NCBI GenBank assembly: GCA_015231885.1
Contig: JADGAT010000003.1
Coordinates: 74,007-121,779 of the forward strand
Direction of reading: 5' to 3'
From: SAR324 cluster bacterium
GTDB lineage: Bacteria > SAR324 > NAC60-12
Length of the DNA: 47,773 bases
A program made the position numbers and the translations under genes. The notes beneath the pieces were generated by a model. The model saw only the letters and a list, made by a program, of their open reading frames with translations, was not told the DNA's origin and searched no databases. Shown in pieces: positions 27,783 through 36,969 of the stretch. Within the stretch, counting starts at the first letter, position 1. Each line of letters opens with the position of its first letter.

Positions 27783-28940
27783 TTAAGTGTATTGAGCCAG
27801 CCAAAGCCGTAACGCGTTATCTAAAACAGATTGAAAGGTTTCACCAGGATGAGAATTAATGTAACGACTAATATCTGTAATCAAGGAATCATCCAGTAAT
27901 TTTTTTAGAGACATCCGCAATTCACTAACATATGGTTCTTCAGGAGGTCTTGCTTTATCTGGGGGAAACAATTCTTTAACTTCTTCAAGGGTATATCGTT
28001 TTTTACTTTTTTTAGCATCTTCTAGAATCAACGAAAGATTCTTTGTATCACGCCTTGCCTCACATTGAAACCGTTGAAGTTGATAGTCAAAAGTTGATAA
28101 CAATTCAGGATGATTTCTTTCCACAAAGCGCCTGGATTCATACGCATACATCAAATCATATGCTTTACGCCATGAAATGTTGCAAATTTTGCAACAAATG
28201 CCTTTCAGCCATTCTAAAAATTTTCTTTGGCTATAGACAGTAAGTATCGCACGCACTCGATATATTTGCCGCCCTATCACTAAATTCGAATTTGCCATTT
28301 CTTCTTCTGCTTCAAATATTGCGTTCGCATCTTCTTCTAAGATATCATCATAAAAACTGGCATATACCTCTCGATAAAGTTGTAATTGCGGTCTTTGTGT
28401 AACGACATTTTTATCCTCTGTTCCTTCAGGCCCATCAGCTGTAATAACAATATCAGCCTTAGAAGTTTCTCTACGCAGGTCATTTTCTAATCCTGTAAGG
28501 ATCATCTCCTGGATACTCATTACAGACTCTCTTGCATTTATCGGAACACCTTCTTGATACCAGCGGTGTAAATCTTCCCACGCTATCAATGACCAATAAT
28601 GAAGTCTTTGTTCTCCTAAAGAAAGGATACATCTGTCCAATAGACCTTGGTAATCCAAGTTTGCTAAATTACCTTCTACATGTGCCTTAAAAACGTCATC
28701 AACGGCTTGTAGAATACTTGCTTTCTCTTCAGCTTCTAAAATTTTCGTTTGATACAGACCAATCAATGGACCTTTATAAGCCTCAGGTATTCCACCCGTG
28801 CGCCATTTTCGGACAGTCTCCCATGCCTCTAGCATATCCTGTTGACCAGGAGCAATTAATTCATCAGAAAGGTATAACTCACCTAACCTTTGAATAGAGT
28901 CATCTAGTAATTTCCAATAAATGTCTGTTTCTTTTTCCAT
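27783..28940 (-). CDS. unknown protein with internal duplication
   Basis: 385 residues, soluble and helical. Two related N-terminal segments are visible: residues about 10-70 (LLDDSIQRLGE...LEAWETVRKWRTGGIP...) and about 104-158 (LLDRCILSLGE...LIAWEDLHRWYQEGVP...). They share LLD, S/IxxLGE, AWE, a W, and G(I/V)P in the same order. A central acidic region, CCKIC cysteines around 248-252, a KKRYTLEEVKELFPPDKA segment and a C-terminal DISRYINSHPGETFQSVLDNAL domain follow. I recognise no family. The -10-like TATAAT at 28959-28964 (minus) and a 29001-29032 inverted repeat lie upstream. It is read in the same direction as recA-mnmH but probably transcribed separately. Confidence 0.7.
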   Translation of the reverse strand: MEKETDIYWKLLDDSIQRLGELYLSDELIAPGQQDMLEAWETVRKWRTGGIPEAYKGPLIGLYQTKILEAEEKASILQAVDDVFKAHVEGNLANLDYQGLLDRCILSLGEQRLHYWSLIAWEDLHRWYQEGVPINARESVMSIQEMILTGLENDLRRETSKADIVITADGPEGTEDKNVVTQRPQLQLYREVYASFYDDILEEDANAIFEAEEEMANSNLVIGRQIYRVRAILTVYSQRKFLEWLKGICCKICNISWRKAYDLMYAYESRRFVERNHPELLSTFDYQLQRFQCEARRDTKNLSLILEDAKKSKKRYTLEEVKELFPPDKARPPEEPYVSELRMSLKKLLDDSLITDISRYINSHPGETFQSVLDNALRLWLAQYT

Positions 28941-29000
28941 GAATGCTCAACCATAATCATTATATTTCAAGTTTAATATAAATATAATGATCAAAAATCG

Positions 29001-29032
29001 TGCCATAAATTACCCCCCTTAAGATTATGGCA
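29001..29032 (-). terminator. inverted repeat, probable terminator of recA-mnmH
   Basis: TGCCATAA and TTATGGCA form a perfect 8-bp inverted repeat around a 16-nt centre containing a C6 run. Read on the minus strand, the stem is followed within three bases by a T5 run, about 130 nt after the mnmH stop. It could equally be an operator for the gene starting at 28940, since it lies 60-90 nt upstream of that ATG. Confidence 0.45.
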
Positions 29033-29162
29033 ATTTATTGCACTTTTGCACTTCACTCAACACATCAACTGCATTAAAAGCGGTACTCAGGAATGTCTTT
29101 GGAGCGGTTGAAAAATAAAAGATGAAGAGATGTAAAGTACTTGTAGAAGAGAAAGGTAAGGC

Positions 29163-30221
29163 CTAATTTTGGAGAGATTTTTGGAAAGCAATGAGCGTAT
29201 CAGAGGCTTCTTGTAAATTTTCTGCAGAAACCTCTAAAGCATAATGGTAGTTTTTCATAGCATGTTGATAGCGTGGGTCGTAGTAGTCGAGAAGTAATGT
29301 TTCAACAATACAGGGAAAATCACCTTTTTTTAAACATTCACATAGCCAATCTACTTTGTGATTGCTCAAGGCCGGTCGGAGTTTTTGAAATACTGTGTAA
29401 AATTCCTCATAAGTATCGGCATGATCAACAGCATAATCCTGAATTATTCGTTCAATTCTTGTATTTAAAGAAGCGTTCACTAACACCATAGTTCCTTTTT
29501 TCATCGCATCAAATAAAGTATTAGGAATAAACACATCGCCAATTTTTCGACTTTCCCCTTCAATAAAAATTGGTTGTTCCAAAGGTAATTTACAGATCTT
29601 TGCATACAGATGAGAATCAAAACTTTTTTGAGAACGAGGACAATTATTGATAGCACCAAACAGCGAACTTTTATGTTGAGCCATATCTTCCAAATCAATA
29701 GATCGAGGTAATTTATGTAATAGCCTTGTTTTTCCAACTCCTGTTTTGCCGTGGATAACAATCAAATTTTGCGGACAAAGTTGCTCCATCTCCTTTAGAA
29801 TAAAGTGCCGATAACTCTTGAAACCACCTACTAATTGTTGCACCCGGAACCCCAGCGTCTTTAGTAAGCGAACAACCGCAACGGAACGCATTCCGCCACG
29901 TGCGCAATAAACTGTAATCAATTGATCTTTCACTGGCAGAAATTTTTCAACAAATTCTTGCAATCGCTGATCCACTAAATCCATGCCTAACTGAATTGCG
30001 GTCTCTCGATTAATTTGTTTGTATAAAGTACCAATTTTAGAGCGTTCCTCATTATCAAATAAAGGACAATTGATGGCTCCTACAATGGAACTTTCGACAA
30101 ATTCTCCAGGCGTACGGACATCCACAAAGACTGTTTCCTGCATCAGAGCCGCTTGAACAGTTACAACCTGTTTATCCCCGTCAAAAAGATCAGGCACTTG
30201 ATTACTTCTGAGTATTTGCAT
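29163..30221 (-). CDS. mnmH: tRNA 2-selenouridine synthase
   Basis: MnmH (SelU/YbbB) replaces sulfur by selenium in the wobble 2-thiouridine of tRNAs, using selenophosphate and a geranylated intermediate. The rhodanese-like domain (residues about 15-140) contains [30 protein letters not shown] and the active cysteine in YCARGGMRS (Cys106; most homologues have CWRGG). A P-loop domain follows with [12 protein letters not shown] (157-168) and [16 protein letters not shown]. Length is normal. The ATG at 30221 lies inside recA, overlapping its end by 20 nt, so translation is probably coupled. selD is not in the window. Confidence 0.93.
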   Translation of the reverse strand: MQILRSNQVPDLFDGDKQVVTVQAALMQETVFVDVRTPGEFVESSIVGAINCPLFDNEERSKIGTLYKQINRETAIQLGMDLVDQRLQEFVEKFLPVKDQLITVYCARGGMRSVAVVRLLKTLGFRVQQLVGGFKSYRHFILKEMEQLCPQNLIVIHGKTGVGKTRLLHKLPRSIDLEDMAQHKSSLFGAINNCPRSQKSFDSHLYAKICKLPLEQPIFIEGESRKIGDVFIPNTLFDAMKKGTMVLVNASLNTRIERIIQDYAVDHADTYEEFYTVFQKLRPALSNHKVDWLCECLKKGDFPCIVETLLLDYYDPRYQHAMKNYHYALEVSAENLQEASDTLIAFQKSLQN

Positions 30222-31275
30222 CTTTCTTTTTACTCGCTTTGTTATCAGCGACCTCTCCTACAGTCTCTTTTGATTCTGTAGTTTCGATGAGTTGGTGTTT
30301 TTCACGCACCTTACGGTCAACCTCAGTAATAATTTCTGGGTGTTCTGTCAGGAAATTTTCTGAATTATCACGCCCCTGGCCCATGCGTTCTGAGCCATAA
30401 GAATACCAAGTTCCACTTTTTTGAATAATTCCATCTGCAACAGCAGTATCTAACAAACTTCCTAATTTAGAAACCCCTTTATGATAAATAATATCAAATT
30501 CTGTATTACGAAAAGGAGGAGCAACTTTATTTTTTACAACTTTTACTTTGACACGATGCCCTGCTATTTCTTCTCCTTTCTTAATGACGGTACCCTTTCT
30601 TACTTCCAAGCGAATACTAGAATAAAACTTCAATGCATTGCCTCCTGTTGTCGTTTCAGGATTCCCAAACATCACTCCGATCTTCATGCGCAGTTGGTTG
30701 ATAAACATAAAAATCGTACTAGACCTCGCAACAGATCCTGTTAACTTTCTCAACGCTTGAGACATTAAACGGGCCTGTAGTCCAACATGAGTGTCTCCCA
30801 TCTCTCCATCCAGCTCACTTTTTGGAACTAACGCTGCGACAGAATCAACCACAACAATATCCACTGCATTACTTTGTACCAGCATATCTGAAATTTCAAG
30901 GGCCTGCTCCCCATAATCTGGCTGAGAAAGGAGGAGTTCATCTAATTTCACTCCAAGCCTTCTTGCGTGCATCACATCCAATGCATGTTCTGCATCAATA
31001 AATGCGGCAATTCCCCCCTGTTTTTGCACTTCCGCGATAGCACATAGAGCAACTGTTGTTTTGCCCGAGCCTTCTGGTCCATAAATTTCTGTGATCCGGC
31101 CCTTTGGATACCCCCCAATTCCTAACGCAATATCGATGCCTGTAATACCAGAGCTGACAGAAGGAAATCTCCTGATACTGGAATCATCCAACATCATGAT
31201 GGCACCATCACCATGTTGACGGCGAATTTGTGAAATTGCTAACTCCAAGTCCTTGTTTTTATCTTCTTGAAACAT
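30202..31275 (-). CDS. recA: recombinase RecA
   Basis: Catalyses strand exchange in homologous recombination and triggers LexA cleavage in the SOS response. Walker [10 protein letters not shown] (66-74), [28 protein letters not shown], the L2 region [18 protein letters not shown] and the [11 protein letters not shown] block are all intact. The N-terminal motif [12 protein letters not shown] is slightly divergent from the common 'GKGSIM.L'. The C-terminal tail is Lys/Glu-rich (357 aa total). GAGGAAG precedes the ATG by a short spacer. A CTGT-N8-ACAG palindrome lies about 240 nt upstream. Confidence 0.98.
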   Translation of the reverse strand: MFQEDKNKDLELAISQIRRQHGDGAIMMLDDSSIRRFPSVSSGITGIDIALGIGGYPKGRITEIYGPEGSGKTTVALCAIAEVQKQGGIAAFIDAEHALDVMHARRLGVKLDELLLSQPDYGEQALEISDMLVQSNAVDIVVVDSVAALVPKSELDGEMGDTHVGLQARLMSQALRKLTGSVARSSTIFMFINQLRMKIGVMFGNPETTTGGNALKFYSSIRLEVRKGTVIKKGEEIAGHRVKVKVVKNKVAPPFRNTEFDIIYHKGVSKLGSLLDTAVADGIIQKSGTWYSYGSERMGQGRDNSENFLTEHPEIITEVDRKVREKHQLIETTESKETVGEVADNKASKKKDANTQK

Positions 31276-31516
31276 GCTTCCTCATCTGTGCATTGTTAAT
31301 AATTTTAATTCTTCATTTTCACTGCTTTTCTCTCAACAGGCAACCCGCAGTGGCCAACAATAGCTGAATCATATTTTTTGAACAAAATTGTGAATGCACC
31401 CCATGCATCACATCAGTATACAAAACGATATTGTAACACTATAGAGTTATAGTAACAGCCTTTTTTAAATCAAAATAAAATCCGATTTGCAGATTGGATT
31501 GAATCTAGAAGAATAG

Positions 31517-31536
31517 CACTGTCCTGAAAAACAGTG
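31517..31536 (-). promoter_or_regulatory. putative LexA (SOS) box and recA promoter
   Basis: CACTGT-N8-ACAGTG is a 6+6 palindrome containing the CTGT-N8-ACAG core of the gamma/beta-proteobacterial LexA box. On the minus strand it overlaps a plausible promoter: TTCACT, 17 nt, TATTCT (-35 and -10 each match consensus at 4 of 6). Transcription would begin about 230 nt before recA. An alternative promoter, TTGATT-N16-TATAAC, lies closer at about 31448-31475. The 324-bp gap 31276-31599 otherwise shows only short AT-rich hairpins and no convincing gene. Confidence 0.5.
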
Positions 31537-31554
31537 AAAAATAGGCGAGCCTCC

Positions 31555-31590
31555 AAGCAGTTGGGATGGTGGATACTATTTCAACTGCTT
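31555..31590 (-). terminator. stem-loop after MBL-fold gene
   Basis: AAGCAGTTG and CAACTGCTT pair as a perfect 9-bp stem around an 18-nt loop, beginning 10 nt after the stop of the MBL-fold gene. A short T-rich stretch (TATTTTT) follows about a dozen nt later rather than immediately, so it is not a textbook intrinsic terminator. It may still mark the transcript end or stabilise the 3' end. Confidence 0.4.
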
Positions 31591-31599
31591 CGGTAATAA

Positions 31600-32685
31600 T
31601 TATTTAACAACAATCACTCCATAATCACCAGCAGCCAATGTATTAGGAAACCCTTTAGCAACATTATTTGCAATACTGTCCACCCCACTATCTGTACGTT
31701 TAGGATCGTGGTGATGGAGCAACACCATCTCGGTTTGTACTTGTTTTGCAAGGTTGACTACATATTTATCGCACCCATGCCCCCAACCCGTATACATATT
31801 TATATACTCGTCAAATTTATACTGACAATCCACCACAATACAGCTAGCTCCTCGAATATGTTGTAACATACTTTGTGAAACGCTCTCTTGCAGTTCATGA
31901 TCGGTCAAAAAAACAAACCTCTCTCCTGCTGGCATTTCAAAAGTATAGGAGATGGTAGAATCTGGATGAAATGTAGGAGCCATAAATATTTTAACACATT
32001 CTCTCAACAATACTTTTGTTTTCTTGCGATACTCTGGATTGTGATGAATGCGTTTTATATCAATAGTTGCTTCAGGATTACTCAATTTATGATGATAAGT
32101 GATTTTAGGAATCCATTCTATACCAAGTACATCCTTATGGAGTAATCCGATGATCGTTGTAGGCTGGTTAATGTTTTTAAAATCAAAATGATGTCCTATT
32201 TCTTGAAATGGAACAGGAAAAAATGGTTTTTTTAATGATCCTTGTTCCAATGCTTCCTTAGGACCAATACGGCCCGTTTTAGGACCGAAAACACCAAAAC
32301 ATGTTCGATCAATAAAAGGAAATCCGGTAAAAGGAAGTCCTACAATATGATCCCAATGATAATGAGTGAAACCAATTAAAACCAAATGGTCTGCTCCACG
32401 GAGTAAACCCCCAATAAAAGAACCGGCAGCTTCTCCAGCAGGCTGCATTCCTCCACCTGCATCAATATAGAACTTCAATTCTGGATGAAAATGCTTACTT
32501 CTCAATTCCCAACAGGTAGTGTTTCCACCGTAGTGCATCTTGTTTGGTGCACACACATCTTTCGAACCCCGAGTTCCCCATGTAACCACACTCAATGTGT
32601 CCTCACAAACCGACTGCACATATTCAATAGCAGATTGCTGTCTTTTAACTAAATCTGGATCCAACAAATATTGCACGGAACTCAC
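31600..32685 (-). CDS. MBL-fold metallo-hydrolase (cyclic phosphodiesterase-like)
   Basis: 361 residues of metallo-beta-lactamase fold. The metal motif is HYHWDH (His108, His110, Asp112, His113), preceded by VVTWGTRGS (34-41) and YGGNTTCWEL, a combination typical of the PhnP/class III cyclic-nucleotide-phosphodiesterase-like branch. Further ligands are likely in FLTDHEL, VVDCQY and LLHHHDP. It is longer than usual in the centre (about 150-240), where residues such as GIEWIPKITYHHKLS are not recognised. The start is GTG at 32685 with GGGAG at good distance. The substrate is unknown. It is divergent from the UDP-xylose synthase gene. Confidence 0.8.
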   Translation of the reverse strand: MSSVQYLLDPDLVKRQQSAIEYVQSVCEDTLSVVTWGTRGSKDVCAPNKMHYGGNTTCWELRSKHFHPELKFYIDAGGGMQPAGEAAGSFIGGLLRGADHLVLIGFTHYHWDHIVGLPFTGFPFIDRTCFGVFGPKTGRIGPKEALEQGSLKKPFFPVPFQEIGHHFDFKNINQPTTIIGLLHKDVLGIEWIPKITYHHKLSNPEATIDIKRIHHNPEYRKKTKVLLRECVKIFMAPTFHPDSTISYTFEMPAGERFVFLTDHELQESVSQSMLQHIRGASCIVVDCQYKFDEYINMYTGWGHGCDKYVVNLAKQVQTEMVLLHHHDPKRTDSGVDSIANNVAKGFPNTLAAGDYGVIVVK

Positions 32686-32781
32686 AGGCTCTCCCTTTCC
32701 TATTATTTCAATGACTTCTTACAACGTAATTATAAGAATCTTAAACGAAAACCGTTTGAAAATATCAAATTTGTTTGAAAA

Positions 32782-32811
32782 TTGACATGTGTGTCACATT
32801 ATCCATATAAT
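32782..32811 (+). promoter_or_regulatory. consensus sigma-70 promoter in divergent region
   Basis: A perfect -35 (TTGACA, 32782-32787) and perfect -10 (TATAAT, 32806-32811) with an 18-nt spacer point rightward toward the UDP-xylose synthase, giving a leader of about 175 nt. The spacer holds ATGTG-TGT-CACAT (32787-32799), a 5-bp inverted repeat that could be an operator. On the minus strand a TATAAT at 32729-32734 could serve the MBL gene. The 308-bp gap 32686-32993 contains no gene that I can see. Confidence 0.7.
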
Positions 32812-32993
32812 ACACACTATCAAGCACATGCTACTGTCGCATACAATTTATATACCTTTTAGATTACATACAGACTTTTTTTACAATAAATTCCCAAATA
32901 AACATTTTTTTCGCTATACTTTCATCATTCATTAAAACAAGTAGCGTCAATTAGAAATAACTGTATATTCTCACCTTTTTAAGAAAAAAAAAT

Positions 32994-33935
32994 ATGAAAA
33001 AAGCATTGGTTACTGGAGGAGCAGGCTTCATTGGATCATTTCTGTGTGAACGTCTGTTAAGCGAAGGGCATGAGGTGGTCTGCCTGGATAATTTTTATAC
33101 TGGCAGCAAAAACAATATTACACATTTAATGAAAAACCCACGATTTGAAATGATTCGACATGATATTGTGGAATCAATTCTTTTAGAAGTTGATTGGGTT
33201 TTTAATTTGGCATGTCCTGCCTCTCCAATTCATTACCAGTACAACCCTGTCAAAACTGTCAAAACATCGGTGTTAGGTGCCATTAACATGCTAGGGCTGG
33301 CCAAACGGGTCAAAGCTCGTATTTTACAAACTTCCACTTCAGAAGTATACGGAGATCCTGAAATTCATCCGCAACCGGAAGGTTATTGGGGATCCGTCAA
33401 TCCTATTGGAATTCGTAGTTGTTATGATGAAGGAAAACGAGTAGCAGAAACTTTAATGATGGATTATCATCGCCAAAATCAAGTGGATATCAGGCTCATT
33501 AGAATTTTCAATACCTATGGACCAAGAATGCATCTCAATGATGGACGGGTTGTCAGCAACTTTATTATTTCGGCATTAAAAGAAGAATCGCTCATTATTT
33601 ATGGAGATGGCCAGCAAACTCGCTCATTTTGCTATGTTGATGATTTAGTGGACGGTATCATGAAAATGATGAAAAAAGATAACTTCATTGGACCGGTTAA
33701 TCTTGGCAATCCTGGTGAATTTACGATCTTAGAACTAGCAGAAAAAGTTATAGAGCTAACCAACTCTAAATCAAAAATTATCCAAAAACCCAAAAGAGAG
33801 GACGACCCTGTGAGAAGGAGGCCTGACATCACACTGGCCAAAAAAGAATTAGGCTGGGAACCCACTATTCCTCTAGAAAGTGGGTTAATCAAATCAATTA
33901 CCTATTTTAAAAAAGCTCTTGAAGATTTAGCATAA
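32994..33935 (+). CDS. UDP-glucuronate decarboxylase (UDP-xylose synthase)
   Basis: An extended short-chain dehydrogenase/reductase converting UDP-glucuronate to UDP-xylose, a precursor for surface polysaccharides. NAD-binding GGAGFIGS (8-15), [34 protein letters not shown] and the catalytic Tyr144/Lys148 in [15 protein letters not shown] are diagnostic for the UXS group, as is [21 protein letters not shown]. Length 313 aa is normal for the bacterial soluble form. It is not within a visible polysaccharide cluster. UDP-glucose dehydrogenase, the previous step, is not in the window. Confidence 0.93.
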   Translation: MKKALVTGGAGFIGSFLCERLLSEGHEVVCLDNFYTGSKNNITHLMKNPRFEMIRHDIVESILLEVDWVFNLACPASPIHYQYNPVKTVKTSVLGAINMLGLAKRVKARILQTSTSEVYGDPEIHPQPEGYWGSVNPIGIRSCYDEGKRVAETLMMDYHRQNQVDIRLIRIFNTYGPRMHLNDGRVVSNFIISALKEESLIIYGDGQQTRSFCYVDDLVDGIMKMMKKDNFIGPVNLGNPGEFTILELAEKVIELTNSKSKIIQKPKREDDPVRRRPDITLAKKELGWEPTIPLESGLIKSITYFKKALEDLA

Positions 33936-34056
33936 ACGGATTCCCTGTACCATTCTGGCAACTTGCTATACTGTTTCGTTGCAACAGATTATACTGCTGA
34001 CTCGTAGACCTGGACTGAAATTTGCTAAACTCTACAGATAAAAAATATCCATTTTT

Positions 34057-34086
34057 GCACTTTGGCTTCAAAACAGGCTGAAGTGC
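34057..34086 (+). promoter_or_regulatory. 12-bp stem-loop in leader
   Basis: GCACTTTGGCTT and AGGCTGAAGTGC can form a 12-bp stem (with G-U pairs) closed by a CAAAAC loop, 38 nt upstream of the J-domain gene. No T-tract follows, so it is unlikely to be a simple terminator of the UDP-xylose synthase gene. Two TATACT-type hexamers lie upstream (about 33970-34000), so it may sit in the 5' leader of the downstream gene. Confidence 0.4.
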
Positions 34087-34124
34087 TGAAATAATAAGGG
34101 CTTGCTCATAAATTAGTTCTTTTC

Positions 34125-36476
34125 ATGCGGATCATTTCTATGGTATTTTGTGCCCGCTTCAAGTGGCAAATTTTTGCTTGTACAGGGATATTGTTAATTC
34201 TAATCCCTCTTACTGTACTTGCCAAGCCTCTCAAATATATTACAAAATCTTCTTCATTTTCTACCCCTCACCCGATTACAGCAGTGGAAATTAGTAGTGA
34301 TGAAGCACTCATCGCTGTTGCCATGAAAATGCCCCCCTCTGACTCTCTCATTCAAATCTATGATCGGCAAAACAGGAAACCCGTTACTCAAATTATATCG
34401 GAAGGCAAACAAGTCGAACAGTTAGTATTTGATCATTATACCCGTCAGTTAGCTATAGTGAGCCCACAACACATCCAGCTCTGGAACTTAGACCAATTTT
34501 CACCACAAGCCGACCAGTCATTATCGAAAAAAAATCTTATCAAAGAAATCACCTATAAATCAGAAACCGCATCAACCATCCATTTCAGTAAAAATACGAA
34601 TGCATTGATGTGGATTGAAAACAACCAAATTCAAAAATTAGAACTAGACGAACAGGATCATGAAAAAACCTCTTTATGGATCGGAGAGCACAGTACTCCT
34701 CCTCAGAGTTTTTCCCTTGACACAAACGAGGAATGGATTGCTGTTAGCTTGATAAATAGCAAAAATATAATCCTAGCAAATCCAAGACAAAAAAGAGTTA
34801 AACCCAAACTAGATTACCATCATTTTCCTGTCACCCAGGTTCATTTTATTCAACCAGAAATCGTATTATCCCTTGATAAAGAACGTAACTTGATTTGGGG
34901 GCATGTCAATAGTCGAACCAAAGTTCGCGGAGGACCTCTCCAAAACATATCCGCTCAAGAGGTCACATTGGCAGTCTACCCAATTCTCCAAGACAAGTTT
35001 TTAGCAGTTCTGACTCAACAAATATCGGATTCTAATTATTTTGCGCACCTGACAGACGAAAGTGGTGCTCTGCTACACACACTGCCAATCGTTAACTTAA
35101 ATGGCTTTGCTGTGAGCCCCACAGGAGCCTATGTTCTCAACGCTTCAACCTCGCATCAAATCAACATCCACCAACTCCGATACCACCAAAAACCTTCTGA
35201 TTACATTCGCGACTTGAACAAAAAAGGTGCCTCAGAACTTGCCCGTCATTACCAAAACCACTTAGAACAAATCCCCACAAACCTTTCTGGCAATCACCCC
35301 AGTGGCCTTACTTTACAAAGCTTGATTGCAAATTTAAAAACTGTAATCACCAACGAAGATTGGACAGAGGTAGATCAGTTAGTAAAACAAATACTAAAAT
35401 ATGACCCTAAGAACTCAATAGCATTGGACGCGGTACAATTACTAAAAGACCATCACTATTTAGTTTTATTAGAGAACGGAAAGCAGGAATTTGAAGACAA
35501 TAAGCTGAAAAAAGCAATTCGAACATTAGTACAAATTCCTAAAAACAGTCAATATCGTACAGAAGCACGAGATTTAATCGAATTAGCGGAAAAACAGAAT
35601 CAATTGGCTCTTTCTTTGGAGAAAGTAGAAAACGAAATTTATTTACAAAATTGGGCAAAAGCGAAAGCACTATTGGTGCCCATATTACAGCAACATCCGG
35701 ATCATTCCGAGGCACAAGCCTTATCAAAAAAATTAGAGGAACAGGAAGCAGTTTCATTTTTTTGGGACACCTTCACGACAATTATTATGATTGGGGCCTT
35801 AGGGAGCGTTGGGTTTTTCGTTTTTCGACAGAGGGATCAATTGGTCGATTGGCTCTCTTTGAAAGAAAAAGAATCTCCCTCATTAAAACCACCTTTAAAA
35901 GCGCGAAAAAGTACAGGTTCAAACATAAATCCCCAAGAAAAACAACTATTCTTGGAAACACTGGAAAAAACTAAAAGCGTACTGCGCCTCTCAAAAGAGG
36001 CTGATAAATCAAGAAAATATGTTGCTCAATTGATTGACTTTGAAGCCGAAATAGCCGTTATCCACAAAAAAGGAAATAGTCCTGATGCTAACTATAAACA
36101 GTTAACAAAGCAATTGTTTCACATTTTACAAACAATCCGAAGTTTTAACTTTACATCGGAAACTCACAAACAGCAAAAACCTCGTACAGAGAAAAAGCAA
36201 GAATCTGCTAATTCACAAACTCGCCCTACCCCCAAAGCACAACCCGATTATTATGAAATCTTAGGAGTTCCCCAAACTGCCAGTCCTGAAGTAATCAAGC
36301 AGGCATATCATCAAAGAATGAAAGCCTACCACCCCGATTTACATCAAAGTTCAGAGTTTGACTGGATTAAAGAACAGGCTGAAGCCAAAACAAGGGATAT
36401 TCGAACAGCTTATGAAATTCTTAAAAATAAGCAATCTCGACAAGAATATGATAAAAATATCAATATTCAAAATTAA
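34125..36476 (+). CDS. membrane-tethered J-domain protein with beta-propeller ectodomain
   Basis: 783 residues. The N terminus has a hydrophobic signal segment (IFACTGILLILIPLTVLAKP, about 15-35). Residues about 40-350 show WD40-like repeats (AVEISSDEALIAVAM...IQIYDRQ; QLVFDHYTRQLAIVS...IQLWNLD). A helical TPR-like segment follows (about 395-540, e.g. WTEVDQLVKQILKYDP). A second membrane span is at about 547-565 (FTTIIMIGALGSVGFFVF). The C terminus is a canonical J domain from 708 (DYYEILGVPQTASPEVIKQA, HPD at 736-738). Topology inference: propeller in the periplasm, J domain in the cytoplasm, where it could stimulate a DnaK. No dnaK or grpE is nearby. No convincing SD precedes the ATG. Confidence 0.8.
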   Translation: MRIISMVFCARFKWQIFACTGILLILIPLTVLAKPLKYITKSSSFSTPHPITAVEISSDEALIAVAMKMPPSDSLIQIYDRQNRKPVTQIISEGKQVEQLVFDHYTRQLAIVSPQHIQLWNLDQFSPQADQSLSKKNLIKEITYKSETASTIHFSKNTNALMWIENNQIQKLELDEQDHEKTSLWIGEHSTPPQSFSLDTNEEWIAVSLINSKNIILANPRQKRVKPKLDYHHFPVTQVHFIQPEIVLSLDKERNLIWGHVNSRTKVRGGPLQNISAQEVTLAVYPILQDKFLAVLTQQISDSNYFAHLTDESGALLHTLPIVNLNGFAVSPTGAYVLNASTSHQINIHQLRYHQKPSDYIRDLNKKGASELARHYQNHLEQIPTNLSGNHPSGLTLQSLIANLKTVITNEDWTEVDQLVKQILKYDPKNSIALDAVQLLKDHHYLVLLENGKQEFEDNKLKKAIRTLVQIPKNSQYRTEARDLIELAEKQNQLALSLEKVENEIYLQNWAKAKALLVPILQQHPDHSEAQALSKKLEEQEAVSFFWDTFTTIIMIGALGSVGFFVFRQRDQLVDWLSLKEKESPSLKPPLKARKSTGSNINPQEKQLFLETLEKTKSVLRLSKEADKSRKYVAQLIDFEAEIAVIHKKGNSPDANYKQLTKQLFHILQTIRSFNFTSETHKQQKPRTEKKQESANSQTRPTPKAQPDYYEILGVPQTASPEVIKQAYHQRMKAYHPDLHQSSEFDWIKEQAEAKTRDIRTAYEILKNKQSRQEYDKNINIQN

Positions 36477-36555
36477 AAATATCTAAAAACTTGCCTCTTG
36501 AAGCTCCCACAGGCATGAATTCTATCATTCTCTTTTCCACTCATGTGTAAAAACT

Positions 36556-36933
36556 ATGGCGACTCTAGCAAAAGACGACTCTTGGAATGGGCAAATTCCA
36601 AGAGAGTTTACTCGGACAGAGACTCTCAAAACAATTAAAGTTTTCTCAAAAGGAGAGCTACTCACAACGACCTTTCAAGATATCTCACTAGGTGGGATCA
36701 AACTGAATTGGCCGACAAATCAAGATATAGATGCCCCATTGATTATCTATTTTTCAACAGATTTATATTTTGATGGTAATGTCCGTTGGTGCAAACCAAT
36801 TGAGGACTACTATGAAATAGGAGTTCAACTTCCAGAATTAGATGAAATTGCAGCTATTTACCTAGGCGAATATATTGAGCAGCTCCAAGAGGACGAGCCT
36901 GATCTATTAATGACTTCTGATCCGTTAAGCTAG
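36556..36933 (+). CDS. PilZ-domain protein
   Basis: A 125-residue single PilZ domain, the receptor fold for cyclic di-GMP. The ligand motifs are visible: R-x3-R as REFTR (Arg16, Arg20) and D-x-S-x2-G as DISLGG (Asp42-Gly47). The remaining strands (IYFSTDLYFDGNVRWCKPI, YEIGVQLPEL) match the barrel. No effector domain is attached, so it should act through a partner. It lies between the J-domain gene and smpB, all in the same direction. Confidence 0.85.
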   Translation: MATLAKDDSWNGQIPREFTRTETLKTIKVFSKGELLTTTFQDISLGGIKLNWPTNQDIDAPLIIYFSTDLYFDGNVRWCKPIEDYYEIGVQLPELDEIAAIYLGEYIEQLQEDEPDLLMTSDPLS

Positions 36934-36969
36934 CCAGACAATATCTCCAAACTTACCATTGTATTTTTA

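Noticed and set aside
28940..28952. GAATGCTCAA next to the start of the duplicated-domain gene matches an end of the MITE-like element.
   Set aside because: Only ten bases match exactly. No second terminus is found within 160 bp, so it is probably chance.
31280..31415. Short minus-strand frame (about 30 codons) in the recA leader, possible leader peptide.
   Set aside because: No ribosome binding site, unremarkable composition, and it fits chance in a 324-bp gap.
33936..34056. Possible tRNA or small RNA between UDP-xylose synthase and the J-domain gene.
   Set aside because: No T-arm GTTCGA-type consensus and no cloverleaf; only scattered TATACT hexamers.
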